Of a stretch of DNA of 64,000 nt, positions 12,601 through 23,239 are shown piece by piece. The position numbers and the translations under genes were made by a program. The stretch's first letter is position 1. Each line of letters begins with the position of its first letter. Source of the DNA: Escallonia rubra (lineage: Eukaryota; Streptophyta; Magnoliopsida; Escalloniales; Escalloniaceae); NCBI GenBank assembly GCA_033065855.1, contig JAVXUO010001960.1, forward strand, positions 186,001 through 250,000, given 5' to 3'. A model generated the notes under the pieces. That model had not been told where the DNA came from, searched no databases, and saw only the letters and a list, made by a program, of their open reading frames with translations.

Positions 12601-12932
12601 CGCCTCATAGAGTTTTGAGTCACAATACGTTTATTTGTTTCTGTTTGTATGCAAAAATCAAGAAACGTAAAAATAGTTTTACCGAGATAGTCAATGATGG
12701 TTCTTCCATTACAGAATCTGCCAGATGGTCCTTGGTAGAAATCGACACCATAAGGCACATAGTTGGCTTTCGCGAGAGAGTTGAGGTAGTTATTGTTTCC
12801 AGAGTCAGTCAACGAATCTCCAAAAGCATACATGGCTGTGAACTGCACCGCCGCTGCCATCACCTTGTCCGAAGAAAGACCCGCCATTGACAACAACATC
12901 ATCATGATTGGGCCTGCCCTGCGTTTCTCCAT
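660..12932 (-). CDS. GDSL esterase/lipase, 5 exons, 365 aa, secreted
   Basis: Five exons on the minus strand join in frame: 12932-12683, 11455-11328, 11215-10973, 1705-1450 and 880-660, all with GT-AG borders, giving 1098 bp including TAA. GDSL lipases are secreted serine hydrolases of lipids and acyl esters. Block I is GDSLTDSGNNNY with the nucleophile Ser40; block II is KGVNYASAAAG (Gly108, Asn110); block III is GSND (Asn171); block V is DAFHP (Asp330, His333). The Met-rich N-terminus (residues 8-28) looks like a signal peptide. The start is the ATG giving MEKRRAG; an upstream in-frame TTG is not needed. Length is typical of plant GDSL proteins. Intron 3 (10972-1706) is about 9.3 kb and full of transposons, yet every exon is free of stops. 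The exon-3 acceptor is the least certain: a nearer upstream AG would bring in an in-frame stop, while the chosen one gives the family motif GERFSFSQQVQNF. Substrate is unknown. Confidence 0.92.
2409..5667 (+). mobile_element. Non-autonomous CACTA transposon carrying host gene exons (Pack-CACTA type)
   Basis: The left end is CACTACAAGAAAAA and the right end is TTTTCTTGTGGTG, so the termini are inverted repeats with one difference in the CACTA core. The 3-bp direct repeat CCT flanks both sides (2406-2408 and 5668-5670), the size CACTA elements make. Subterminal regions (about 2430-2620 and 5190-5655) are packed with direct and inverted copies of TTAGCGACGGA and TTACCGACGGA, the usual binding-site repeats of Spm/CACTA elements. 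No transposase is present. The middle holds two exons of a mitochondrial carrier gene with introns. The element sits in intron 3 of the GDSL gene, its cargo antisense to that gene. Confidence 0.93.
2938..4140 (+). pseudogene. DTC: Captured fragment of mitochondrial dicarboxylate/tricarboxylate carrier (exons 1-2)
   Basis: Exon 1 (2938-3057) encodes 40 residues with KPFVNGGASGMLATC and the carrier signature P-x-[DE]-x-x-[KR] as PIDMIK (residues 35-40). Exon 2 (4057-4140), after TTACAG, gives 28 more in frame (VRIQLGPGSAAQ, then MLKNEGIGAFYE). This matches the N-terminus of the plant inner-membrane carrier that exchanges 2-oxoglutarate, malate and citrate; the family has about 300 residues and six membrane helices, so most of the protein is missing. 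The intron is retained, so genomic DNA was captured, not cDNA. Exon 2 ends on a poor donor (GTTCAA); reading through gives a stop five codons on, a product of about 73 residues. A TATA-like stretch (about 2682-2692) and a CT-rich leader precede the ATG. From memory of the family, CVMIQP has one extra Met. Confidence 0.85.
5830..7250. repeat. LTR-like dispersed repeat, copy A (no expanded array)
   Basis: It shares a collinear series of blocks with the copy at about 7610-10180: GAAGTGGGTTTGTAGATC, then GTCCAAGTCAGAGCC, TTTCTCTCTTTAGAATC, GAATGAAATC, GAGTGACACGTCATCA, CAGGCGGATTAGGCGC and, near the end, CATGTGACTTGAGCG. On the minus strand a TATA-like sequence is followed by a CT-rich leader in the better preserved copy, which suggests an LTR promoter, but edges and target duplications could not be fixed. 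It has one unit of the motif GGAGATATTGTCTCGGAG that is amplified in copy B. No coding sequence was recognised. Confidence 0.55.
8349..8990 (+). repeat. Tandem array, ~130-bp unit with two ~170-bp variants
   Basis: The motif GAGATAGTGTCCCGGAGGAG recurs near 8351, 8520, 8650, 8781 and 8951. Each unit runs on through CGCCTATCCCCGCGGGTGAG, TCCTTGTGCCGGAGCACTC, GGTAGCATCCCGGAGGAGCC and GGGGAGTTGAAAAGCTCC. Spacing is about 130 bp in the middle and about 170 bp at both ends, where a ~40-bp piece (GGTAGCATCCCGGAGGAGCC plus flank) is doubled. Copies are highly similar, so the expansion looks recent. Confidence 0.85.
9232..9560 (+). repeat. CpG-rich minisatellite, ~30-bp irregular unit
   Basis: The core GCGACGGGAGTCGCGGAG recurs with changes near 9301, 9337, 9370, 9400, 9429, 9464, 9493 and 9522, spaced 27-36 bp. 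The same core makes up bases 1-150 of the window. Weaker GCGACGG/CGTGAAG units continue to about 9920. Long open frames on both strands here are a by-product of the GC-rich repeat, not genes. Confidence 0.75.
9930..10012 (+). repeat. Short tandem repeat GGTGGCTGACCCC
   Basis: Four consecutive imperfect units of GGTGGCTGACCCC, about 20-22 bp apart. A related GCCGACCCC motif occurs near 215-275 in copy C, so this is part of the same repeat family. The following stretch to 10972 is intron of the GDSL gene with GGTGG-rich low-complexity sequence near 10370-10530 and nothing else recognised. Confidence 0.6.
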
Positions 12933-14464
12933 CTTTGTGATCTCTTTCAGTACTCTAAAGGGCAATGGAGGTGGGTGTTTAGTGTTAGCTAGTCCATGTA
13001 ATTATGACTGCAAATAAGCAACGGTTTCCGAAAAGTGACACTGCTGTCCATGGAATCTTGCTTTTGGTACTAGCGACCTCAGCTTTTCCTCCTTATCGAT
13101 GCGCACTGGATTTTGGTGTTCTTGTTTCGGTTACACTTCTATGCCATCTTTTGTCCAACTTTATCTTTCTTTTCCCCTCATTATGGGGCTGAATAGTTTC
13201 TGGTTTTGAGGATCAGTTATATGAAGTTGAGAACGCCATGCAACATATGGAATAGTGGTTCATTAGTTTTCTCTTACGTGCGTATCTTTCAGGCATACAA
13301 AATATTCAGAGAATGCATTATCTCACCCCAAGTAAATAGAGCGCTTAAAGCGTTGTCATTGTAAATTCCTGGTTTGTTGAAAAAATATTTTTCAAAATGC
13401 ACCAGCTCGATGTGAGAAATACGGTTGGATTCGCTTGACGCTAAATGTGATTGAAAAATTCCTTTCTAGTCCAAACCAAAAAGCAAAAGAAACAAGAAAA
13501 ATCAGTGCTGTTTTTTGTGGAAAACATCTTTCTTTTCTCTCCAAGTTTATGTATGGGCCGTAAAGTGTCCTTTTTATTTTATCACACTCCTAATCGGCCA
13601 CACATTCTCCTCTCTTTACTCCCGGTTAATATCTAGCCTCTCTCTCCATATCATGCCAAATCTCCTTTACTCCAAAAAAAAATCATCCTTTTATATCTTA
13701 TAAAAGATACGTCCTTCAATGGTCTATAATCAATTAACTTTCCATCCACCCTTAATTGTGCATACTTATCTTCTCTTATTTCCAATTTTCCTTAAAAGTT
13801 CAAATTCAGAATCAAGTTGACTAAAGTTCCAACTAAGTACTTCCTAAAAACTTTTTTTACTGGATTATTTACATTCGGCACTCCTAAAGTTTGCTTTTAT
13901 TATATCCTCCTCTCCTATATTGAAATTTTACTAAGTTATATTCTTCTCTCAGGTTCACGAAGTTATTAGAATTAATAAAAAGACGGTAATGCGTCTCATA
14001 GAGAAATAAAATCACTCAACCCACCCAGTGCTCACACCAGTTCACCAACACCACACTGGCCGAATCACACACGGCTCCCGTCGCTCGACGACGCTACACT
14101 AGAACCACCGCTGCCCTGTCATCTCCACCCAAAATGAACCCATTACTACCGATCTACACCAACCTTATGAAGACCATCACCATTATCATGCCCCACCTGA
14201 AACACCATTGCCAGTGCCAATACAATATCCTAACCTCCCTGCCAACCCATTTACGACAGCACCTGCCAACACCTCAAACGCCACCATCGCCATTTCTCTT
14301 ACCATAGCTTTCCCAATGCCACAAGTTGACCGTCAAATATGGTTACTCTTCCCAAAAAAATTCCTAGATTTGCATGTATGTATAGGAAATGGAACAGGTA
14401 TATATAGGGTGGTTGGTAGTGGTGGTAGGTCATTTGGGTGGGGGGGTCCACGCGAGTGAGTGTG
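12933..14464. other. Upstream region of the GDSL gene, no gene seen
   Basis: This interval lies upstream of the GDSL start codon and should hold its promoter and 5'UTR, but I could not pick a convincing TATA box. It is AT-rich to about 13980 and then rich in CACC/CCACC motifs to about 14330. No coding sequence, RNA gene or element end is supportable. Confidence 0.5.
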
Positions 14465-16887
14465 TGTCACGACCCGAACCCACGGGTAGGCCCATGAGCT
14501 AGATCTGTGATCGGCTGCAGACCCACTCGGACATCCATTCAGGGCTCTGCCAGGCCTTATTAAAACCTGTATACAAATCTAGAGTCATGCATTTAACTAA
14601 CACCTTAATAAGACTTCTAAAGTGGTACTTAAAGATCTTTCTGAAAATTATCTCTACTAGATTCCTCCATGAATGACCAACATAAATCATTAAAACTTAA
14701 TGGAGATCTAAGCTCCAATCAATTCTCAAAATATAAATAGAGTAGTAATACAATTTCTCAAAAGGGCTTAAATTAACTCCTTAACGAGCATCTTTTGCGA
14801 CTCCATCCTCATTACCCTCATAGTACTCGGGTTCATCTAAGTGATCACCTGAAAACATTTATAAAAGGGTGAGCTGGGGCCCAGTAAATACACATGCCAT
14901 ATCCCTAAAATAGGTTTGAGGATTTCAAACATGTCATGTGTTTTTCTTTTCAAAATCAGGAATGCAATGTCACCACAATAAAATATTACTCAACATATTT
15001 ACATACATAAATGCACTTGCACCAAAAGAATCTCAATTGGAGTATAATCATCAAGAAAACTCATTAGTAATTGTCACCATTAATCATAACTTGGTATACT
15101 GCGGTGAGCGTATGGTCACACTGACTAGGACCCAAAATCTCTCCTCCACTTGGGATAAACAATATTGTGGACGCAAGGGTGAACCACGATGCAATAGTAC
15201 TGTGCGTCAATGTATGGTCTCGTTAACCAGGACCCAGAATTCACTTTCCCCCATGGATGTAGGGCACAGTAACCCAGTCAAATTATCATATCATTCAACA
15301 TGTATCGGATATAGTTCATTTACTCGCACAACAATTCCATGATGCAAATTCTCATCAAGTGATTTATCATGAAAACAGATGCAGTAAAAGTATTTCAAGA
15401 CATTTATTTGACTTAAAACATGTATACATTATATATATTTTACAAATAGAGTATAAGGACAAATATGGCAGAGTAATAACCTCGCTTAATAACTGGTTCT
15501 TGTATTTGCTCAAAAGTCGGTTCTAACTCTTGTCTATCGAAACCTAAATGACAAACCACACGGATGTTATTCATTGCCGCTCGACCATGCATAAGTATTA
15601 AGTTTCCCCCAAGTGAGTAAAATTACCAAACTGCCCCTAGACTTCTGTAAAATTACCTATTTACCCCCGACGCCTAACGTACCATTACACACCCAGAAAT
15701 AACCTAAAAGAATCTTTTTAAACAACTAGGTGGGCTTTTCGGACAAGAATGGCCTTTCTGAGAATTTTCTGTTCGGAACCCTAAACCACTCCTTAAATTG
15801 AGCGTTAATGTTCCTGTTTCAAAAATATATCAAACGGCACCGAAATGGCACGAGATTTCAGAAGCTCAAGCACCTCAATGTGTTTAGACCACTGTAAAAA
15901 TTTTGGCTAAAAATATATTTTTTTTACTATATCAAACAATTCAAAAGCATATTTTTAAAATAAAATCATTTCAGGCCCACTCCATGCCCAGAAAATTCCA
16001 TGTTAAAGGTTTTTCAACAATAATGAGATTTTTAGTTTTGTACTTTGCCCAAATATGCTTAGAAATAGTTTAAAAAGTTTTGGGCAATGGACTGATCTGT
16101 AATTCTAGAAACAACATTTTTTCAGCAAACCCTAGTTTTGTACATTGACCATTTGGAGCCTAAAACATGACGAATATTAGAAAACTCAAAACTAAAAAGT
16201 TATAGTAGACTTTCTAAGGTTTTCAGAAATATAAGGTTAAAAAAAATTCAATGAGTAATGAATTCACTACGGTAAATCGAAGTGGCTGATCAAAACATCA
16301 CATCTTTGTACATATCAGTTTTGTTCAATGGCTATTTTGGAGGAGAAAAACTATGAATATCAGAAAACTCACTACAAAGTTGAAGAGAACTTTTTTAGGT
16401 TTCTAGAAATATAAATTTCACAAAAATACCATGAGTAATTAATTTTCTATGACAAATCGAAGTAGATGCCAGAAACTGAAAAATATGAACTTCTATAGTG
16501 AATTGAATTTAAGATCATTTTTCAATTTTCAAACGTGAGATTCTAAGAAAACTCAAAACTACAAAGTTGAGGGCGACACAATGACGTATTCAGAAATAGC
16601 AAAATCATCTCAATTAGGATTTGAAATAAAGGAGATATGATAAAAATCCTAACCTACTATTATGCTGCTCTACAACAGCCTCCTTCTCAAACACACCCAC
16701 ATCTCACTCTCTGAAACACACACAATACTCTAGCACTCAAACCAATAACCACTGAATTCATACATAAAAACCTAGCTAGGACACCCAATAAAATGGCCAA
16801 GATTAAAGAGAGAGGCTAGAGATTTTTACCTTGAAATCTTCTTGCCATAGCTTGCTTCTTCTTCTTCTCACACTCTCTCTCACTCTC

Positions 16888-19800
16888 TTTCTCTCTATCT
16901 CTAATTTACGTAAAATAAGGTGGCTGCAAAAGCTTGGACGGCTGTCCTCTAAAGGTCTCTTGTGATGCCCCGAACCTAGGTTTATGAGGTTATTATTACT
17001 TAGCGACGATTGTTGTAGGTAAGACGAATTTAGACCTTCAGTTAAGATCTTGCGAGCGATATTAATTGAATCTTTAGCCATGGTCGTTATGAGTTACGTT
17101 AATTGAAATTTTTGGGGGGCAATTGTTGAAGCGATACTATTGGATCTTTAGTATCAATTGTAGTGAGAAATATAATTTGTTGCATTTAGCAAAATATTTT
17201 AATAATGACATAAGTTATGAATAATAAAGTTTTGTACGATAGATAAATTTATGGAAGTAAGTGGGTTGCTTTAGAAAATTTATAATTGATGTGGTCGTTG
17301 TGATAATATGTTTTGGTCTAGCGTTAAATATTGATACATGTTAAAGAGCATAAAAAAAAGAAAGAAGAAGAAAACGGGAGAGAAGAAACTGGAGAGAAAA
17401 TGAAGAGAAGAATGGATAGAGAGAGAGAGAAAGGCGCCGGCCCTAGTAGGTCTGCATTGCCGGCGCGGCTTCCGGCCACACGCAGCCGCCGGCGAGCAAC
17501 TTCAGCCGCCCCATTCACCGAGGACCACCGCAACCACCGTGCCATAGCCATGGCGCCGTCGCCACCGCCAAGCCATGATGCGATCGATGTCGCCGGCAGT
17601 CCCACCGTCGCCCAATGCCTTTTTCGAATCACAGCAGCCCCTTCACTGGTGAGCAACTCCGGCCAACGTTTCCACCAAACGCACCACTCAACGCCACAGA
17701 TCTGGACCACCTCTACGTTGCCGGAACCATCGTGACTGCCAACCGTATGACATTCATCTCCGGTCAACTACCCTTCTTCTTCATTTTTTCGGCTACACCT
17801 CCACCACCGTGACCCTGTGCCGTCAATCTCCATCATCAATACGTCCAATAAATTCCAACTCCACCGCTCAATGTCTCTCTGAGCAGCCAACGGCACTGCC
17901 CGTTACCGCCTTTCACTGAACCACCGTGCCACCCAAGCACTATTGACCGTCAAAGGGACATTACAGTTAAGCCACGATGACCGTCGATTGTCGCCACCGT
18001 TGGGATCTGTGACCATGGCATAAAATTGGTTTTGTGGAATTGTTTGTGAAGCAGGGTTTGGTGGTGTTGTGATGGTGGTTTGGTGGGCAGGGGTGGCCTA
18101 ACGGCAGTGCTTACATTGATTGTGGTTGGGTTATATGTGTGCAATGGTGGGTGTACGGTGTCTGTGTTTGGGGAGTTGTTCCGATTTTGGTGCGTTGTGG
18201 AACGGAGGTACCACGAAGGTGCTTGAGATGGCTGAAACGGTATCATGGCAGTGCTTGCATTGTTTGGAATGGGCTAAATTGTGATGGTGTCTGAGTGTGG
18301 TATGTGTTGTGACGGAGGGGGTGTGACTGTGTTTTCTGAGAGTGTGTGTTTGTGTAAAACCAAGTGTGTTTTTATCTGGGTAAAGGTGATAAGGGTGTGA
18401 GTGAAATGGGTGTACATGTGGGTATGGAGCGTCTGTGTGCATTTTGTGTGACTTGTATTTGTAGCAGTGTGTGAATATACAACCGGTGTATTAGGTTTTG
18501 GTGGTATGGAAAATGAACGGATTTTGGTGGTAGGATTGCGATATTGTTGTGGTTGTAATGGTGGTTTAATTATGGTGCTTGTGGTGGCTGGACTGGATGT
18601 AACTGTGGTGGTGTTTGCGGCGGCGGTAGCACTTAATACTATTGGTTTGATGAGTTAGGACTAAAGAAATGGGTGACACTCTGTATAAAATTAGGAAATG
18701 GGTTGGTGGGTGCTTGTGTGATGGTGACTACGCAGTGATGGTTTAGCAACAATGCTTGTGGTGGCTAGAATGGATTGAGGTGAACGGTGAATGTATGACT
18801 TTGGCGGGTGTGCATTAATTGGGTGTTGAGCGGCTATGTGTGTATACTAGGTGTCGTGGTTTACGTATGTGTGATTTTTAATGGTGGTGCTTAGGGTGAC
18901 TGTGGTAGGTTTGTGTGCGTGCGGTGGCGGGTATTTCAGTATGTGAGTCTGGACAGGTGTGATTGTTGTTGGACATGTATGGAGATATTGTGTGTACATG
19001 GTGCAAGTGTACTATATGCTTGCGAAGGTGTACCCTATGCATGTATGTGTTTTTGGACAGGGAGTCGCATAGGCTATGAGAATATATAAAAGGAAATTGT
19101 TAGCGTTAGCCCTAGCGAATAACTGAGTACTATTTAGCACAAAGTTACTTGGTGGTTATTAAAACGGGTGAATTAATGGATGTTCGGCAACGGCGATTAA
19201 ATGCCAAGAATGACAGGGTGAACTGGGCACGATATTGGACGGGCATGTAAAGGTTGGGCAGTTGACTGCGACATTGAATTTGCTTGAAGACATGTTCAAC
19301 GGGAATGTTGTGTCGTGATTGACGATGCTTTGGGATGTAGTAAAGCTGGGAACATGAAGATAAAAAGAATGGCATTGAAGGTTCTTTGAACCGGATGTTA
19401 CAGCATGATCGTCGCTCCAGAGATTTTGACGTGGGGAATGTGTCAGGGACAAGTAAGTGGCCCTTGATTCAACTAGTATTTTTATATGCAACGTATATGT
19501 TTATCTACTGTTAAAAATATGTTGTTTATTAGTATTGACCGTTTTAAGTACGTTTAACTGCTCTGACTTAAATTACCAAAAAGGTTTTAGTGTTTTATTC
19601 TTGTCAAAGAAAAACCGGACCAGCATGTAAATGATGTTTTGCCTAGAAACTGAAATGGAACTCAGATTTGAAATAATTAGTGCAAGTGAGACGTCTTGGT
19701 ATTTGACATTTTTGTGAATATTGAAGAGCTTGAAAACTATCCAAATGGGTGTGAGAATGGTTTAACATCAATTGATGAGTAATTGTATTTACGATGAACC

Positions 19801-20643
19801 AAAAGATCTTATTGTTGATTCGATTGCTGTGCCCCATATCCACGGGGGAAAGTGGATTCCGGGTCCTGGTCAACGGGACCATACGTTGACGCACAGTACT
19901 GTTGCATCGTGGTTCGCCCTTGCGTCCACAATATTGTTTATCCCGGGTGGAGGAGGGATTCTGGGTCCTAGTCAGTGGGACCATACGCTGACCGCAGCAT
20001 ATTGTTTGAGTTGAGATTGGGATGGAACTGTTTGTCGTAAGGTTTTGTGCTAATGATTTTATACCTCAGTTTTGTTTCATGTACTATATTTCATTTACCG
20101 GATGATTACTTTATTATTTCAGATTCAAATGTTGCTATGATTTAAAGTGAATTATTTTCTGGCATGCCATGGTCCACCTGGTTGAATCATTGGTTACTTA
20201 CTGAGCTTGTGGAAGCTCATCCCTTACTTATCATTTCAGGTTGAAAGTAAGGTGATGTTGAGGAGCATAAGAAGGACAATATGGCGCGGAGCTCCGGAGA
20301 CTGCATAGAATAAGTCGCTAAGTTTTTAGATTGTTGGTTTAGTTTTAGTTATTGATATATCAGAGTTATGAAGAATTGTAGCATGAGTGTTGTATTCAAA
20401 TAAAGATATGAAAATGTAATTAAGGTTTGTAGAAGTTTTAAATTCCGCTGCAGATCGTATGTTGTTTTAGTGAGTAAGGCCTAGCAGAGCCCTTGGTTGG
20501 AGTCTACTGGGTCTGCGGCCGGTCACGTGCCAAGCTCGCGGGCCTACCCGTGGGTTCGGGTCGTGACATCTCTCTTTCTCTCTCTCTCTCTCATTTACGT
20601 AAAATAAGGCAAAAGCTTGGACGGCTGTCCTCTAAAGGTCTCA
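16888..20643 (+). repeat. ~75-85-bp tandem duplication separated by the nested LTR
   Basis: The block ATTTACGTAAAATAAGG, then CAAAAGCTTGGACGGCTG and TCCTCTAAAGGTCTC occurs at about 16904-16959 and again at 20592-20642, each preceded by a CT-rich run. The second copy lacks the bases TGGCTG. The flanking TCTCT duplication of the nested LTR falls between the copies, so the tandem duplication existed before the LTR inserted. Confidence 0.7.
16961..20568 (-). mobile_element. Nested solo LTR, opposite orientation, 3.6 kb
   Basis: Read on the minus strand it starts TGTCACGACCCGAACCCACG at 20568 and ends GGTTCGGGGCATCACA at 16961. The 5-bp repeat TCTCT flanks it (16956-16960 and 20569-20573). Its first ~700 bases match the start of the enclosing LTR, so both are one family. 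It contains GC-rich sequence at 17430-17800 and GTGG-rich sequence to about 19000, but no protein domain was recognised. Together the two LTRs form a large inverted repeat (about 14465-15260 against 19820-20568). Confidence 0.85.
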
Positions 20644-21116
20644 TTAATATATCATTGCCATAGTTTGGAATAATTCTAAAGATCCCCCTCACACTTAGCT
20701 ATTTTTTCATTTCATCCACATCACTTTAAAAGACTACAAACTCTTTAGATTAAGATCAAACACAAAGTTTTTTTTTTTTGTCGACCAAATAAAATTTCGG
20801 GTATTCCAATCTCCCTATCTCATTAATTTATAACTTAAGATCATTATAAATTTTTGCTAAAGGTCACAATCAATACGACTGACGATAATGGTTGCTAAAG
20901 ACTCCAATTAATGTATATTACAACAACCGTCGCTAAAGAATTAACTAAAATTCTAGGATTCACCGTAAACCATATTCTAGGTGCGGGGTATACAGTGTGT
21001 GTGTGTGTGTGTGATGAGGCAGTGGTTCAATGATGGCTAGTGGAAAATGGAATTGATTTGGTAGTGGTATGGCGGTGGGTGGTACAGATATATGGGTTTG
21101 GGCTGTGGGTGGTATA

Positions 21117-21795
21117 CACTACAAGAAAATATGCTTTTAGCGACGGGTTTTTACCGAGGGAAGAGATTTCGTCGGTAAATATATTTTTACCGACGGAACA
21201 CACCGTCGGTAAAACCTTCATCGTTAATTAATATTACCGACAAAACATACTGTAGGCAAATATTTTTGCCAACAAATTTTTTTGCGGCGGTCTTTTAGTG
21301 ATGAAATTACCGTCGCTAAAACTTTTTTTATAAAATTAATTTTTTGGAGGGTTTTATTAAATTGTTTAAGAGACGGAATGTTACCGTCGCTAAAACTTCC
21401 GTCGGTGAAGGCCATAATTCAGCGACGGAATAAAAGTGTTCCTACTATCAGTTAATTAGCGACGGACTATTCCGTCGCTAAAAAGCTTATTTAGCGACGG
21501 AATATTTCGTCGCTAAAACATTTATTCCGCCGCTAATTTAACAAAAAGAAAATAAATTAAAATACTTAAATTATAATTAGAGACGGATATTCCGTCGCTA
21601 ATTAAAAATAAATCCGTCGCAAAAACTTACATATTACACGACGGATTTGAAAATTCCGTCGCCAAACTATTAGTAACGGACTTTTATACGAAGGACTTTT
21701 AGCGACGGTAAATCCGTCGCTAAAATATTTAGCGACGGATTTTAGGCTTTTAGCGACGAATTTACCCGTCGCTAAAAGCCTTTTTTCTTGTAGTG
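21117..21795. mobile_element. Short non-autonomous CACTA element, 679 bp
   Basis: Termini are CACTACAAGAAAATATGC on the left and the inverted TTTTTTCTTGTAGTG on the right. The 3-bp repeat ATA lies on each side (21114-21116 and 21796-21798). The whole element consists of TTAGCGACGGA and TTACCGACGGA repeats in both directions with AT-rich spacers and has no coding capacity. It belongs to the same family as the element at 2409-5667. Confidence 0.92.
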
Positions 21796-21926
21796 ATAGA
21801 TCTGCGGGTTTAGGTTGTGGGTGGTATAAATCTATGGGTTTGGCTGTGGGTGGTCCAGATGGTACGACGGTGGCACGGAAGGGTAAGGGGCATACAACGG
21901 CAGTAATAGTAGTAGTAGGAGGTGGC

Positions 21927-22032
21927 GGTGTGTGTGTGTGTGCGCGCGCGCGCGCGCGCCACTGGTGGTGGTCGCATGTGTGTGTTTGTTTTTTGTGTGT
22001 GTCGGGGGGTGGGTGGGTGGGTGGGTGGGTGT
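21927..22032 (+). repeat. GT/GC alternating tract followed by GGGT repeats
   Basis: An unbroken alternating purine-pyrimidine run, (GT)n then (GC)n, covers about 21927-21959. About 45 bp later, from 22003, there is a run of G followed by at least five GGGT units. The first is a classic Z-DNA-forming sequence and the second a classic G-quadruplex sequence on the plus strand. Confidence 0.85.
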
Positions 22033-22315
22033 GATAGGCAAGGATAGCTTGGAAAATTCATAATAGTAAACCTAAAGTAGCTAGAAATATTGTATTTCCA
22101 ACAAAACCAAGGTGTAACATTGATTTGAATATTGACTTAACAGTAATGATTTGAGAATGTGGTGTGTTTATGGTTGAGTATTGGTTTGAGAGTGGTGCGT
22201 TTTTTAGTATTGATTTGAGAATGGTATGTTAATAGTTGAGTTTTGGTTTGAGAATGGTTGAAATAGGTTGATGGTGTGTTAAAAGAGGCACTCTTATTTT
22301 TTTTTTTTCCTTTTA

Positions 22316-22371
22316 GGTGCACTGCTCCGCCATCCGCTATATTATGTAGCAAACGACAGAGCAGTGCAACC
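22316..22371. repeat. Hairpin 1 of three
   Basis: An imperfect palindrome with arms GGTGCACTGCTC and GAGCAGTGCAACC around a core containing CCGCTATA and TGTAGC. It is related in sequence to the two palindromes at 22434 and 22531. Confidence 0.7.
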
Positions 22372-22433
22372 AAATACAAATAAAATTTGATTCAATCTGC
22401 TACATACTCTAGCAGACAACAATATGAGTGTAC

Positions 22434-22479
22434 TACTGCTTTGTGGTCCGCTATATAATGTAGCAGACGACAGAGCAGT
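22434..22479. repeat. Hairpin 2 of three
   Basis: Arms ACTGCTTTGTGGTCCGCTA and TAGCAGACGACAGAGCAGT pair with a few mismatches around a short TATAATG-type loop. Just upstream (22397-22419) is a fragment of the same motif, CTGCTACATACTCTAGCAG, itself palindromic. Confidence 0.75.
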
Positions 22480-22530
22480 TAAAAAGATAGAGCAGTGTCA
22501 AACTTGCCTTCTTCTTTTTTTAGTATTAGG

Positions 22531-22594
22531 ACTTGGTTGCACTGCTTTGTTGTCCGCTAATTATGTAGCGGATGACAAAGTAGCGCAACCAAGT
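22531..22594. repeat. Hairpin 3 of three, 64-bp near-perfect palindrome
   Basis: Left arm ACTTGGTTGC plus ACTGCTTTGTTGTCCGCTA, loop ATTATG, right arm TAGCGGATGACAAAGTAGC plus GCAACCAAGT. Only a few positions mismatch. No target duplication or transposon terminus was found at its edges. Function is unknown. Confidence 0.8.
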
Positions 22595-23239
22595 CACAAC
22601 ACTTAAAAGTTAAAAGGGCAAGTTTTAGCCACTGATACACAATTCTAAGAAAAAACACCATATGTCGACCATTGCAAGAGTACATCAAAATTGAGATAGT
22701 AAAAAAGAAAATAATATTTAACTAAATTATTACATCTAAATTGATTAATAATACAAGATTTTTTTTTACAAAGTCAATAATTCAAACACTTAGGCTTAAC
22801 ACAAATAAAAGTACATAGATTAAAGGTGCATTTTTTTTTCTTCAGAGTCATCTTCTTCCTCGTCTTGCAAACCCGCTGGACTTATTACCAATGCCTTGTA
22901 ATGGTACCGCTTTTCATAGTTGGTCATCTTGTTGCATAATACGTACTTTCTCAAGTTCTTACGTGAAGTTGCTTGTTCAATAGAACTCTTCATTTGTGTA
23001 GATTTCTTTGGACCTTTCGTTTGCGATATAATTGGATCCAAAGGTCGGATGTCGTCTTCCTCAACTACATGTTGTTGTTCTTATTCTTCTTGTGTAGGAA
23101 TGCTACCATAATCCACAGCTAGAGGACTTCAAACTTGTCGACGATGGGATCTTGCTTAGGGCTAGATCACAAAGATATTAATATCTGACCATTGTAAAAG
23201 AACCTTTTTAGAGACAAACGTATGAACTTTTCCATGAGA

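Larger units (their letters stand above)
14465..20994 (+). mobile_element. Solo LTR of a long-LTR retrotransposon, split by a nested LTR
   Basis: It begins TGTCACGACCCGAACCCACG and ends GGTGCGGGGTATACA, the TG...CA form of LTRs, with the 5-bp direct repeat GTGTG on both sides (14460-14464 and 20995-20999). The right copy sits in a GT microsatellite, so the TSD alone is not decisive, but both ends agree with a common plant LTR type. Removing the nested insert leaves about 2.9 kb. There is no polymerase, gag or second LTR, hence solo LTR. The superfamily is not certain; such long LTRs are common in plant Gypsy lineages. Confidence 0.8.

Noticed and set aside
17324-17767. 147- and 134-codon frames on opposite strands
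   Set aside because: They lie within the nested LTR in a GC-rich stretch, overlap each other, and match no family.
22820-23041. Lys/Glu-rich minus-strand frame
   Set aside because: It has no ATG at its start and no recognised domain; it could be a transposon-derived piece but cannot be supported.
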